Of a stretch of DNA of 57,358 nucleotides, positions 42,601-49,756 are shown piece by piece (within the stretch, counting starts at the first letter, position 1; every line of letters begins with the position of its first letter). This DNA comes from CAZZBK01 sp964652155 (GTDB lineage: Bacteria > Planctomycetota > Planctomycetia > Pirellulales > PNKZ01). Position numbers and translations under genes: made by a program. The stretch covers positions 1-57,358 of the forward strand of contig CAZZBK010000016.1 of the NCBI GenBank assembly GCA_964652155.1, written 5' to 3'. Under the pieces are notes generated by a model. The model worked only from the letters and a program-made list of their open reading frames with translations, was not told the DNA's origin and made no database searches.

Positions 42601-43129
42601 GCCGGGTAAGTTTGAGCTTCGACAGGTAACGGACGCCGAGCAAGGGGCGTGCCTCGAACTGGAGCTTAAACATGAAGGCGAAGTGCCGCACGTCGTCGGC
42701 GAATACACCGCACTGCGATTGAAGCAGCCGCTGTCCATTCCCGGCAAACCACACACCGTGGGCGTGTGGGTCAAAGGGGACAGCAGTTGGGGACGCATTT
42801 TCTGGGAGCTCGAGGATGCCCGAGGCGAGCGCTGGATCTCCTCCAAAGACCTGGATGGAGGCGACTGGGGAAATCAAGCCGCCCTGGACTTCGAGGGCTG
42901 GTGCTTTGTCACCTTTCCGCTGATTCGAGAATCACCCGCGCGGCAGGTCGAACCGGGTGGCGGGATCGGTCAGTGGCAGGGCAATGCCGACGGCATCCTC
43001 GACTATCCGTTGAAGCTCGTTGGCCTCTACGTGCAAACTCATCGCCAGTCGCTCGATCTCACGCAGATGAAACCAGTGACAGAAAACATCCGACTCAAAG
43101 ATGTGAGCGCGATCGGAGTTGGAAAGTAA
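39674..43129 (+). CDS. Very large secreted protein, probable glycoside-hydrolase-like with C-terminal binding domain
   Basis: 1151 residues from ATG 39674, with a signal peptide (RTVILLTAFLMLSAVSMRMT, cleavage near C-A-A). The first 500 residues look like beta-sandwich domains. The region about 540-880 has alternating strand and helix text with acid-bearing strands, for example QYIDLFHESYDPRVYPPEIY and LAGCFEFTSRAERDLG. This suggests a TIM-barrel glycosidase of clan A with two possible catalytic Glu residues, but I recognise no specific GH family. The last 200 residues (HTVGVWVKGDSSWGRIFWEL) resemble a carbohydrate-binding beta-sandwich. It follows element C3 and ends 42 bp from the convergent gene at 43172. 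No C-like element follows it. Confidence 0.75.
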   Translation: MNHMPTIPPRTVILLTAFLMLSAVSMRMTCAADTAAPGTNSMGTHVLSLNEADTAEAEFRVGASGKIAVLFMFADGKTQTLLGSVKADALKRTVEKDGIKTPEMVPMADGWIEFTGAGLRFQYHSRPYLKRYTEAQQADLAKAWEMLPAASQCWVPLELRADAAGAALWMNGRFCGRVSSESRLSAVSFKLEADGAVRNERMFTRADSGMFLPLDVRRIARPGVMKGARVSLKSGAQQVNKVPMVVADGAGHADVGMAKEMQGSRGLEENENTSRTSLDGMPESLHFSVPQAFYQRAWVLCAVDPDVKKDPVLTTRLTRFGIWGRGGAMADTTLTLPRDKKPGDNIQQVGSVEYTAEQRQIKIPLYLVRVDLKTGDILDILADQEDPYAPMKIGPYLDFEFLGKCGGLEVQNDQRRKPVPTSTSAVHIFGVTLEKAPVDLRLRPSQPGNIFHHDETPETTFAIRANVAGSYELRWEITDVGGQVLVSHAKPVELPSVGSEADVNLPLSMPDAGWYGLRVTLAEAGGQSLLKHEAAFALLGKDTRTAGYESPFGTWWFSGAHYTTQDPAVAGPMLFKAGFRRTTMSWTKASEQDLAPWKLSLNQIQWPFRLADLKNWPAAEARAELVIREKLKRFPHCQYIDLFHESYDPRVYPPEIYGETYVAQDAALATREAELFELGVKAAKFIRAKFPQLKIIAGNSGGSSGMIAVMLRRGFPRELIDYLGSEVTGQTFAPEKLVPHSTAGIWLMGETARKFSYDIPLAGCFEFTSRAERDLGAQRHAEWYAHDMLMGLAYRFPTISPAGLEDVGNCYYDKLWGASGLCQRRPLHYPKPAYVALATLTKVLDSVRLVRQMPSGSASVHALEFERGNERVYALWTPRGECELEFEFLTDTAVIQVEMYGRQRSLKSNGKRFTITAASAVNYIISPIPATKITAGKRAFPNHQPSALTHVISRMDDLTQWQLAPTEQAISTPLRRPGKFELRQVTDAEQGACLELELKHEGEVPHVVGEYTALRLKQPLSIPGKPHTVGVWVKGDSSWGRIFWELEDARGERWISSKDLDGGDWGNQAALDFEGWCFVTFPLIRESPARQVEPGGGIGQWQGNADGILDYPLKLVGLYVQTHRQSLDLTQMKPVTENIRLKDVSAIGVGK

Positions 43130-43171
43130 TCCGGGCGTCTGGTTTCGTGCGGGCTGATCAATGTGCCAGGG

Positions 43172-44440
43172 TCACGAAGCGGTCGGAAGTTGCCCAATGA
43201 CCTCCAGCGATGCCTGTTGCAATCGGCGTGCTGCTGTCATCGCCGCTTGCACTTTTTGTCGCGCCTCGGCAGGGCGCGCGTGAAGTCCGAGCGTCAACTC
43301 CGCCAATTGTGCGCCGTCGAGTTCTGTTCGATCGAGCTTCCAATCGCGCAGTCCCAGGTCGGCAAACATGCGGCTTTTTTGAGTGTCGGTTGGCAAACGC
43401 ACATGAATCGCGGGGGTGCCGTTCACCAAGGCGATGATGGGTGCGTGGCAGTCGTAACTGACGAGCGCCGTGGCCCGCGCAAAGACCGAGGCGGCTTCAT
43501 CGCATAACCAAAACGAATCGCGCCACACGACCTGGCGTTTCACGTCGTCTGGCAGCGGATCGACGAGTTGCTCTTTGGCCAGTCCGACCTGATAAGTCAT
43601 CTCCGGACAAGCGAGCACCCCTTGTCCGGTCTCGCGAACCCAACGGATTATCGTTTCGCGGAGCGGGGCGTGGTCGGCCGTGGCAAACTCCTGGTTGATG
43701 CGGTGTCGTTCGAGGTCGCGCGGCGTTGGCTCTGTGCCATAAATCAGATGATACGGCGAGTAGCGGAGTCGTGGTATCACGCAGAGAAACTTGCGGGGGC
43801 TCAAGCCGACGCGCTGCAAGTACGCATCGGCTGCGGCATCGTTTCGCAAGTGCAGTCCAAAGGTCGAGTCGGGCGTGAATTTAAGTTCCTTCGCATTCAC
43901 TCCCGCGTCACGCAACACGGCAAGGGACGTGGAGTCGCGTAGATAGACGAATGCCGCATCGCGGAGCGCGTCTTGGTGCGAGGCGGAGCTGAACGAGACA
44001 CCATACGCTCCATAAGGCTTGTCGGTCGCGGCCCGCCATACATCGATGGGTTCCGGGTGGTATCCGCCCGAGCCGAGGATAAACAAATCGGCGCGCTCGA
44101 TAGCCTGCTTGAGTTGTGCCCCCACGGCGCGCCCCGCTTCAACACCACCGGGCTCGATAATCGTCAGCGTGGGAAAGGCCGACATGAGCATTGACTTCAC
44201 GGGGGCGGTCAGTTCGCGATACGGCCAGAACGTGACGGTCGTTCCGTTCAGGTATTGCTCGATGAGCCGAATCATGCCAGGGGCATGGGCAATATCGCCG
44301 ATGTTGACGCAATGCCACCCGTTGGAGAGCAAAATGTGTCGTGGCTTGCGAGGGGCAGCTTGGAGCGTCTGGCCTAGGCAGGTTGCCGCGGCCAGGCTCG
44401 TGGCGGTCAAAAATTCACGTCGTTGCATGGTGATGTTCAT
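43172..44440 (-). CDS. Tat-exported polysaccharide pyruvyl transferase family protein
   Basis: The PF04230 family (CsaB/WcaK-like) attaches pyruvate to sugars in cell-wall and exopolysaccharides. From ATG 44440 the protein has 422 residues. It has a signal with RR (QRREFLTATSLAAATCLGQT) that looks Tat-type. That is unusual, because family members normally act in the cytoplasm with phosphoenolpyruvate. Family text includes ILLSNGWHCVNIGDIAHAPG, ADLFILGSGGYHPEP, DSTSLAVLRDAGV and a terminal ALVSYDCHAPIIALVNGTPA. The much longer frame to 45166 is rejected, because the extension overlaps the carbonic anhydrase in another frame. It begins 11 bp after that gene and is the last of a four-gene operon. 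Confidence 0.85.
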   Translation of the reverse strand: MNITMQRREFLTATSLAAATCLGQTLQAAPRKPRHILLSNGWHCVNIGDIAHAPGMIRLIEQYLNGTTVTFWPYRELTAPVKSMLMSAFPTLTIIEPGGVEAGRAVGAQLKQAIERADLFILGSGGYHPEPIDVWRAATDKPYGAYGVSFSSASHQDALRDAAFVYLRDSTSLAVLRDAGVNAKELKFTPDSTFGLHLRNDAAADAYLQRVGLSPRKFLCVIPRLRYSPYHLIYGTEPTPRDLERHRINQEFATADHAPLRETIIRWVRETGQGVLACPEMTYQVGLAKEQLVDPLPDDVKRQVVWRDSFWLCDEAASVFARATALVSYDCHAPIIALVNGTPAIHVRLPTDTQKSRMFADLGLRDWKLDRTELDGAQLAELTLGLHARPAEARQKVQAAMTAARRLQQASLEVIGQLPTAS

Positions 44441-44451
44441 CTCGCAAGAGG

Positions 44452-45342
44452 TCACTCGATTTTCTTCCAAAAGTCGACCCGGGAACCGAGCAAGCCTTTG
44501 TCGACGACCGCCTGCGCCAATTGCTGCGCCAAGGACGTTAAGCCTTCCTGGCCAGGAGCCGGAGCGAATGCTGGCTTGGCTGGGTTGGCACTCGGTGTGG
44601 GTGTCACGAACAGTGTCCCTAAGTCGTACACGCCGTAGGCGACGCGCATCGACGGAACCCCAAACGTTGCCACCTCGCGGCTCAGATCGAAGGCCGTAAT
44701 GGCGGCATTCAGGTAGACGGACACTTCCTTGAGCGCGTCTTTGTAGTTGGGATGGTGGACGACGTTCCGCCCGCAGACGTGTTGCAGCGCGTTGGCTGCT
44801 CCGCGCACGGCAATCATGATGCGATCGACCAGGGAGCGCAGGGCGTGTGTAAAGGCAATATCGGCGTAGTCCTTGGGGCTCAGGTACGTCTCGACGGCCG
44901 CGGCCACCGCGCCGCAACCGGTGTGCCCGAGGACCACCACCAATTTGAGGCTCTCGGCAAAATGCCGCACGGCGTAGTCGACGCTCCCCAGGCACTCGGT
45001 CCCCAGCACGTTGCCGGCAATGCGAATGACAAACAGGTCGTTGAATGATTGATCGAAAATGGGCTCGATCGGGACTCGCGCATCGGAACAGCCCAGCACC
45101 ATGGCGTAAGGGGCCTGCACGGGCACAGCGCCAGCCCACAGGGGCAAGCCGAGCGAGACGGGGCAAAACGGCACAATCACCGGCTCGCCGGTCGCTTCGC
45201 CGAGCGTGGCTTTTTGCATCTGCGCCACGATATTCGTCAGCCGCAGATTTCCGTCGCAGAGAATGCGCATCGCGGTGTCAGCATCCGCGGCAGATTCAAC
45301 CTGGATGGGCAAATAGGGGTCGTACCGATAGATGAGGTCCAC
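44452..45342 (-). CDS. Beta-class carbonic anhydrase with long C-terminal extension
   Basis: It interconverts CO2 and bicarbonate with one zinc ion. Zinc ligands and the catalytic dyad are all present: Cys 85, Asp 87 and Arg 89 in LGCSDARVP, and His 140 and Cys 143 in LGHTGCGAV. NDLFVIRIAGNVL is also canonical. The protein has 296 residues against about 200-220 for the class. It has an added N-terminal strip (about 40 residues) and a C-terminal tail with a Pro/Ala-rich linker and DFWKKIE. It lies between the MinD-like gene (43-bp gap) and the pyruvyl transferase. It has no signal peptide. Confidence 0.93.
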   Translation of the reverse strand: MDLIYRYDPYLPIQVESAADADTAMRILCDGNLRLTNIVAQMQKATLGEATGEPVIVPFCPVSLGLPLWAGAVPVQAPYAMVLGCSDARVPIEPIFDQSFNDLFVIRIAGNVLGTECLGSVDYAVRHFAESLKLVVVLGHTGCGAVAAAVETYLSPKDYADIAFTHALRSLVDRIMIAVRGAANALQHVCGRNVVHHPNYKDALKEVSVYLNAAITAFDLSREVATFGVPSMRVAYGVYDLGTLFVTPTPSANPAKPAFAPAPGQEGLTSLAQQLAQAVVDKGLLGSRVDFWKKIE

Positions 45343-45385
45343 GGCATGCCTTTCCTGTTGGATGAGCCGAGCGCGTGCGATTCTG

Positions 45386-46153
45386 TTAGGCCAAGAGTCG
45401 GCTGGCGATCGATTTCAATTCTTGAGTCAACGGATGATCGGTAAACCGCTGCGAGAACAAACCACTCGAGGCGAGGCTGGCCATTTCCGCGTTGAGGGGG
45501 AGCAAACCGACGATCGGCAAGTGATACGCGCGCTCGATTTGCTGCCGCAGCGCGTCTTGGTTGAGCGAGTGGGGCACTTTGTTCACGATCAACAGAATGT
45601 CCTGCACGTCGAGCCGACGCGCGATCTCGACCGTGACCGCCGTGCCCTGAAAATCTTGGTTGTCGGGACGCATGATCAGCACGAACTGATCCGAGATGGC
45701 AATCGACAGCAGCGTCTCTTCGTTCACCCCGGGATGGGTGTCGATAAACAGGTAGTCAAGATCCAACTGCCGTGTTAACGCCTGGATGCCATCGTTGAGC
45801 AGCCCGACGTCGTACCCTTCGCGCAGCACGCGCGCGATCTCGCCCGTCTTGACGCTCGAAGGGATCAGATACAGTTGGGTCCGCGCCGGAAGCGGCTGAC
45901 CGGTGGCGATGCAGGAGGTGACATCGCAGGCCGCTTCTTCGATCTTGCAGCGTCCCCATAGGTAATCGTTGAGCGCATACGTCAGTTTGTCATGATCTAT
46001 CGCGAAAATAACATGGATGCCCGGCGATTGGATATCCGTGTCGATAATGCCCACGCGCTTGCCCGTCAAAGCCACGATGGCGGCCAAGTTGGCCGTGATA
46101 TTCGACTTGCCAGTGCCGCCCCGAAAAGAGTGCACCGCGATGATCTTGGACAT
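45386..46153 (-). CDS. MinD/ParA-like ATPase
   Basis: The 255-residue protein is a deviant-Walker ATPase, a class that places proteins or organelles in the cell. The Walker A is FRGGTGKSN (10-18), with Arg 11 in place of the signature Lys of KGGxGK. That changes the residue that normally reaches across the dimer. The other motifs are IIDTDIQSPG and YLFIDTHPGVNEETLLSIAI (switch II), and DILLIVNKVP. The C-terminal helix lacks an obvious amphipathic membrane anchor. It is followed by the carbonic anhydrase gene and preceded by an FHA gene (54 bp), suggesting one functional unit. Confidence 0.9.
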   Translation of the reverse strand: MSKIIAVHSFRGGTGKSNITANLAAIVALTGKRVGIIDTDIQSPGIHVIFAIDHDKLTYALNDYLWGRCKIEEAACDVTSCIATGQPLPARTQLYLIPSSVKTGEIARVLREGYDVGLLNDGIQALTRQLDLDYLFIDTHPGVNEETLLSIAISDQFVLIMRPDNQDFQGTAVTVEIARRLDVQDILLIVNKVPHSLNQDALRQQIERAYHLPIVGLLPLNAEMASLASSGLFSQRFTDHPLTQELKSIASRLLA

Positions 46154-46207
46154 AGGGGAACTGAATCCTGGAGAGTGGAGGGCGAGATGTCGCGAGCGGC
46201 CCTGTGA

Positions 46208-46705
46208 CTACGGAACGTCGGGGTTCGCGCGCCGCGTGCGCTGACGCTCAACGGACTTTTTAAGGTTTTTGAAAAAATCGTCGTCCACAATCTCATGGAC
46301 GCTCTTGTCCAATTGCTGCTCATCAAGTGCGAGCTTGGGGCGGATCAGCGATTCAACGGACATGGTTTGCCGATTATTCACCTGCTCGGGTGCCGACTGA
46401 TTGAATCGCAAGTAACACCCCTGGCCACCCAAGCGAAAGGTGAGGCCGTCGGTCAAGTCGAGCGCGGCGATTGTTTGACCATTGTGCACCAGTTGATGTT
46501 GGCTGATCGAGATGACTTGCCACTTGCCCAGCGCCGCGTCGAACTGCAGGTAGGCATGCGCTCGAGAGACAAAGGGGTCGGCCAACACGATGTCGTTGTC
46601 GAGCGCCCGGCCGACCGTCACGACTTTGTCAGACGCAATTTTCCAATTCTGTAACGGGCGTCCGTGCGAGGAGTCCAACAGCTGTAGGATGCCGAACATG
46701 ACCAT
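46208..46705 (-). CDS. FHA-domain protein
   Basis: FHA domains bind phosphothreonine peptides. From ATG 46705 (46699 is equally possible) the protein has about 165 residues. The FHA fold is in the first 90: a VGRALDNDIVLADPFVSRAH core with the phosphopeptide-binding Gly-Arg and the Ser-Arg-Ala-His after it, then HNG and LRFNQSAPEQ. A charged C-terminal tail (SVHEIVDDDFFKNLKKSVER) follows. The longer frame to 46834 is rejected because it runs through the MITE-like palindrome at 46745-46852. It is the first gene of the operon FHA - MinD-like - carbonic anhydrase - pyruvyl transferase. A kinase partner is likely among the window's Ser/Thr kinases or elsewhere. Confidence 0.87.
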   Translation of the reverse strand: MVMFGILQLLDSSHGRPLQNWKIASDKVVTVGRALDNDIVLADPFVSRAHAYLQFDAALGKWQVISISQHQLVHNGQTIAALDLTDGLTFRLGGQGCYLRFNQSAPEQVNNRQTMSVESLIRPKLALDEQQLDKSVHEIVDDDFFKNLKKSVERQRTRRANPDVP

Positions 46706-46744
46706 GCTGGAAGCGATGTCGTATGGGGGGCGTAGTTGTCGAAG

Positions 46745-46852
46745 GCTAAGAGCGTCTAACAAAATGGCTGGGGACTGTCCCAATTTTTCGAGAGCCGTCG
46801 AGAAAAATGGGGCTGTCCCTCTCTCTGCTGCCATTTTTTAGACGCTCTAAGC
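46745..46852. mobile_element. MITE-like 108-bp palindrome
   Basis: Terminal inverted repeats of 23-24 bp: left arm 46745-46768 and right arm 46830-46852, matching except for one inserted base and one mismatch. The inner part is also palindromic: GGGACTGTCCC and AATTTTTCGA on the left pair with TCGAGAAAAAT and GGGGCTGTCCC on the right. It has no coding capacity. It sits about 40 bp upstream of the FHA start. No target duplication is obvious. The rest of the gap 46853-47214 (362 bp) holds nothing I can support. Confidence 0.7.
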
Positions 46853-47214
46853 ATCTACGTTACCGAGAGTCCGCTCGTTCGCCAATACAGATCAGGTTTC
46901 TTCGCCCTGAATCAGCCATCAGCCTGCGACGGCAATCGTATCCTGACGTCACCGAATCATGCCACCCGAGGCAAAACGGCTGATCGAACGGTCGATAAAC
47001 TGCGATTTATAAAAACTTTTGCCATTCACTCGATCAACTCATTGACGCAGCGCCCCGAACTAGGCGAAGCTTGGCCTAATCGGAATTCCGTGGGTCGGCG
47101 TGCTCCCCACACCAGGCCGGGGACCGCGGCGCGGATGACCGTGCATGGGTAACTCAAGTTGCCGGGGCCGCGTGGCTGGCACCGCAGCGGACACTTTATC
47201 TTAACAGGACCACG

Positions 47215-48474
47215 ATGCCGCAGATATTTGCCTCCTGTTTTCGGTCGCTCGTGTTGAGCTTCGTTTTGTTCGCTCCCGCGGCCGCTGCCGACGAGTGGCC
47301 CGCGCATCGTGGGCCCCAGGCTCAGGGGACAACCGCCGCGCGCGGCGTCCCCCTACGCTGGAGCGAGTCGGAGCATGTGACCTGGAAGACTTCAATTCCT
47401 GGCCAAGGGTGGTCGTCCCCCGTCGTCTCCCAGCGAGGCATCTACGTGACCACCGCACTCGATGAAGGCAAGTCGTTGCATGTGATCAAAGTCGATTTCG
47501 CATCCGGGAAAATCGCCTGGGACATCGAACTCTTCACCAACACCGAAGTGCCGGCCTGTCACGCGCGTAACTCGCACGCCTCGCCCACCCCCGTCATCGA
47601 AGACGATCGCGTGTATGTCCACTTTGGATCGATGGGCACCGCCTGTGTTAGCGCCGTCGATGGTCGCAAGCTCTGGGAGAATCGGGGCATCAAGATCGAT
47701 CACGAGACGGGTGCCGGTGGCTCGCCAACCCTGTGCGGCAACTGTCTTATCCTGGCCTGCGACGGCGTCGATGCCCAATATGAACTCGCGCTCGATAAGC
47801 TGACCGGTAAGGTCTTGCGCCAAACCGAACGTTCCGGTGCCGAGAAGCTCAAGGCCCGCAGTGCTTCGATGCGCAAATCGTTCGGCACGCCATTTATCCT
47901 CAACGTCGGCGGGCAGATACAATGTGTCACCTCGGGTGCCGAACGGCTTTATGCCACCGACCCCGTCACGGGCAAAGAACTCTGGTTCGTCGATCACAAA
48001 GGCTTTTCGAATGCCGCGATGCCCGTGACCGACGGCCAAATGCTCATCGTACCGACGGGTTTTATGAAGCCCGAGATCTGGGCCATTCAGCTCGCCGGAG
48101 CCCGCGGAGACATTGCGGCGACCCATGTGGCGTGGAAGGTGACCAAGAGCGTGCCGACGCAGCCCTCGCCGCTGCTCGTCGATGGTCGTGTGTATATGGT
48201 CAACGATGCGGGGATCCTCAGTTGCCTCGCAGCCGCCACGGGCAAGGAACTGTGGAAGGAACGCATCGGCCCGGACTTCGCAGCCTCGCCGATTCACGTC
48301 GACGGTCGCATCTATTTCTTCGATTGCAAAGGGAAGTCCGTGGTCATTGAACCCGGCGACGCTTTTAAGCCGCTGGCTGAAAATCAACTGGCCGATGGCT
48401 TCATGGCCAGTCCGGCGGTGGTCGGCAAGTCACTGGTGCTGCGGACCACCACGAGCCTTTATCGTATCGATTGA
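47215..48474 (+). CDS. Secreted PQQ-type beta-propeller protein
   Basis: The 419-residue protein has a signal peptide (LVLSFVLFAPAAAADEWPAH). The mature part is a seven- or eight-bladed PQQ/BamB-like propeller. It has repeated units such as DFASGKIAWDIELF, DGRKLWENRGIKI, DPVTGKELWFVDHKG and AATGKELWKERIGPD, each ending in the W-motif of a blade. It starts AHRGPQAQGTTAARGVPLRW, the planctomycete form. Such proteins are scaffolds or quinone-dependent enzymes; no calcium or PQQ site can be confirmed by eye. A ribosome-binding site AGGA precedes the ATG. It diverges from the FHA operon. Confidence 0.9.
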   Translation: MPQIFASCFRSLVLSFVLFAPAAAADEWPAHRGPQAQGTTAARGVPLRWSESEHVTWKTSIPGQGWSSPVVSQRGIYVTTALDEGKSLHVIKVDFASGKIAWDIELFTNTEVPACHARNSHASPTPVIEDDRVYVHFGSMGTACVSAVDGRKLWENRGIKIDHETGAGGSPTLCGNCLILACDGVDAQYELALDKLTGKVLRQTERSGAEKLKARSASMRKSFGTPFILNVGGQIQCVTSGAERLYATDPVTGKELWFVDHKGFSNAAMPVTDGQMLIVPTGFMKPEIWAIQLAGARGDIAATHVAWKVTKSVPTQPSPLLVDGRVYMVNDAGILSCLAAATGKELWKERIGPDFAASPIHVDGRIYFFDCKGKSVVIEPGDAFKPLAENQLADGFMASPAVVGKSLVLRTTTSLYRID

Positions 48475-48581
48475 GTCCGTTGGACGACCTAGCCACCGCT
48501 CTGCATCGATGGAACGAGCGAGTTTCTGCCGGGATTGGCCCTGAGGTGCGGTGCTCAGCGTGATAGCTCCGCGATGACCAC

Positions 48582-49523
48582 TCAGGCGACTTGATCGGTA
48601 GCTCGAATTTCGAGCGCGGCGTGAAAACGGCGCCGCAACTCGGCGGCAAGGTCGGCCGTCCACCAACGATGGAATTGCTCTTCGGCCTTGCTGAGCGCCT
48701 GCCGCGTTTCGGTGATGAGCGTTTGCAAGGGCTCGGTCAGCACGGGCTCGTTCCACTGCTGCTGCCAATGCTCGAACCGGGCGACCGCTTGCGCGTGGTC
48801 GTTAATGTTGCCAAGCAACTGCTGCAACTGCGCGACGAGCGGATAAACGTCTTGTCGCAACGCCCCGGGTACGCCGCCGGCAAACACCTCGATCGCATAA
48901 CGCAGGTGCTTGCCATGAATGCGAAACTCGTGTAACGCTGCAATGTCCTGAAAGTCTCCCGCGGCCGCGGCAAAAAACGGCTCGGATAACACGATCAGTT
49001 GCGCGCGGGCAAACGGCCCAAACAACGGTTCAGCGACCGACTCATCGCCGCGCCAATGGATGCGTTGAACAAGTCGATCGATCTTCCGCGCGAAATGCCG
49101 CTTCTTCAGATGCAGTCGAACGCAATGAATGGGGCGCTGGCTGTCGGCGCGTAATCTGCGGACCCGGTTAAGCAACTCATTCCAAGCCGGATCGTTGGCC
49201 TGCACGACGCGGGTTTCCAATTGCTCGCAGAGCACGTCATCGTCGCGCGCGTCGTTCGACGAGCGGCGAATCCGTTTCAGCCACTTGAGCATGCGGTGGC
49301 GAGGCTTGTTGGGCAGAAAGGCCTGATAGCCGGCGAGCGTGGCGGCCGCGCGGCGCGTGGCGACCCGCAGTTGATGCACGATCTCGCTAGGCGTCGTGTG
49401 ATGGTCGGCCTTGTCCAGGTAATGACGCACTAACTGCAATCGCGAGGCGACCGCCGCGCGCGCGGCGTGCGACGCCGGCTCATCGAGCGCGGCCCCCAAC
49501 AGCCATTTACTTTTCTGGACCAT
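48582..49523 (-). CDS. CHAD domain protein
   Basis: The CHAD domain is an all-helical fold rich in conserved His, Arg and Lys that binds polyphosphate, and it often accompanies CYTH phosphatases. From ATG 49523 the protein has 313 residues. Pattern text is IVHQLRVATRRAAATLAGYQ near the N-terminus, LKRIRRSSNDARDDDVL, and HEFRIHGKHLRYAIEVFAGG in the second half, giving the expected two repeats with conserved HxxRxxxxRxR-like positions. There is no CYTH gene nearby. The protein may localise to polyphosphate granules. The frame to 49553 adds ten residues with no ribosome-binding site. Confidence 0.9.
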   Translation of the reverse strand: MVQKSKWLLGAALDEPASHAARAAVASRLQLVRHYLDKADHHTTPSEIVHQLRVATRRAAATLAGYQAFLPNKPRHRMLKWLKRIRRSSNDARDDDVLCEQLETRVVQANDPAWNELLNRVRRLRADSQRPIHCVRLHLKKRHFARKIDRLVQRIHWRGDESVAEPLFGPFARAQLIVLSEPFFAAAAGDFQDIAALHEFRIHGKHLRYAIEVFAGGVPGALRQDVYPLVAQLQQLLGNINDHAQAVARFEHWQQQWNEPVLTEPLQTLITETRQALSKAEEQFHRWWTADLAAELRRRFHAALEIRATDQVA

Positions 49524-49756
49524 GACGTGAATTCGAGCAGATACGACAGACAATTAAGCGAAGCGTCAACCACGTTCGTAAGGACCGCTTCACGCACTGT
49601 ACGTAATGCGTTGGCGAATGCTAGCTGGCATTCGCTCGAATAACCCCATTTCGCCCATGTCTACCACCCCTGAACAAAAAGCTAGCGCCATTCTAACATA
49701 TCAACCGCGATTATTGTCCAATCTAAAGGTCAATTTTTCGCAATCGACTTGTCTTA

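Noticed and set aside
43172..45166. 664-residue version of the pyruvyl transferase
   Set aside because: The extra 242 codons overlap the carbonic anhydrase in another frame, and the Tat-type signal begins at 44440.
46706..46834. N-terminal extension of the FHA gene
   Set aside because: The added codons lie in the MITE-like palindrome and show no FHA-family similarity.
46853..47214. Possible tRNA or small RNA upstream of the PQQ propeller gene
   Set aside because: No cloverleaf, T-loop GTTCRANYC or long stem was seen. The gap is called empty.
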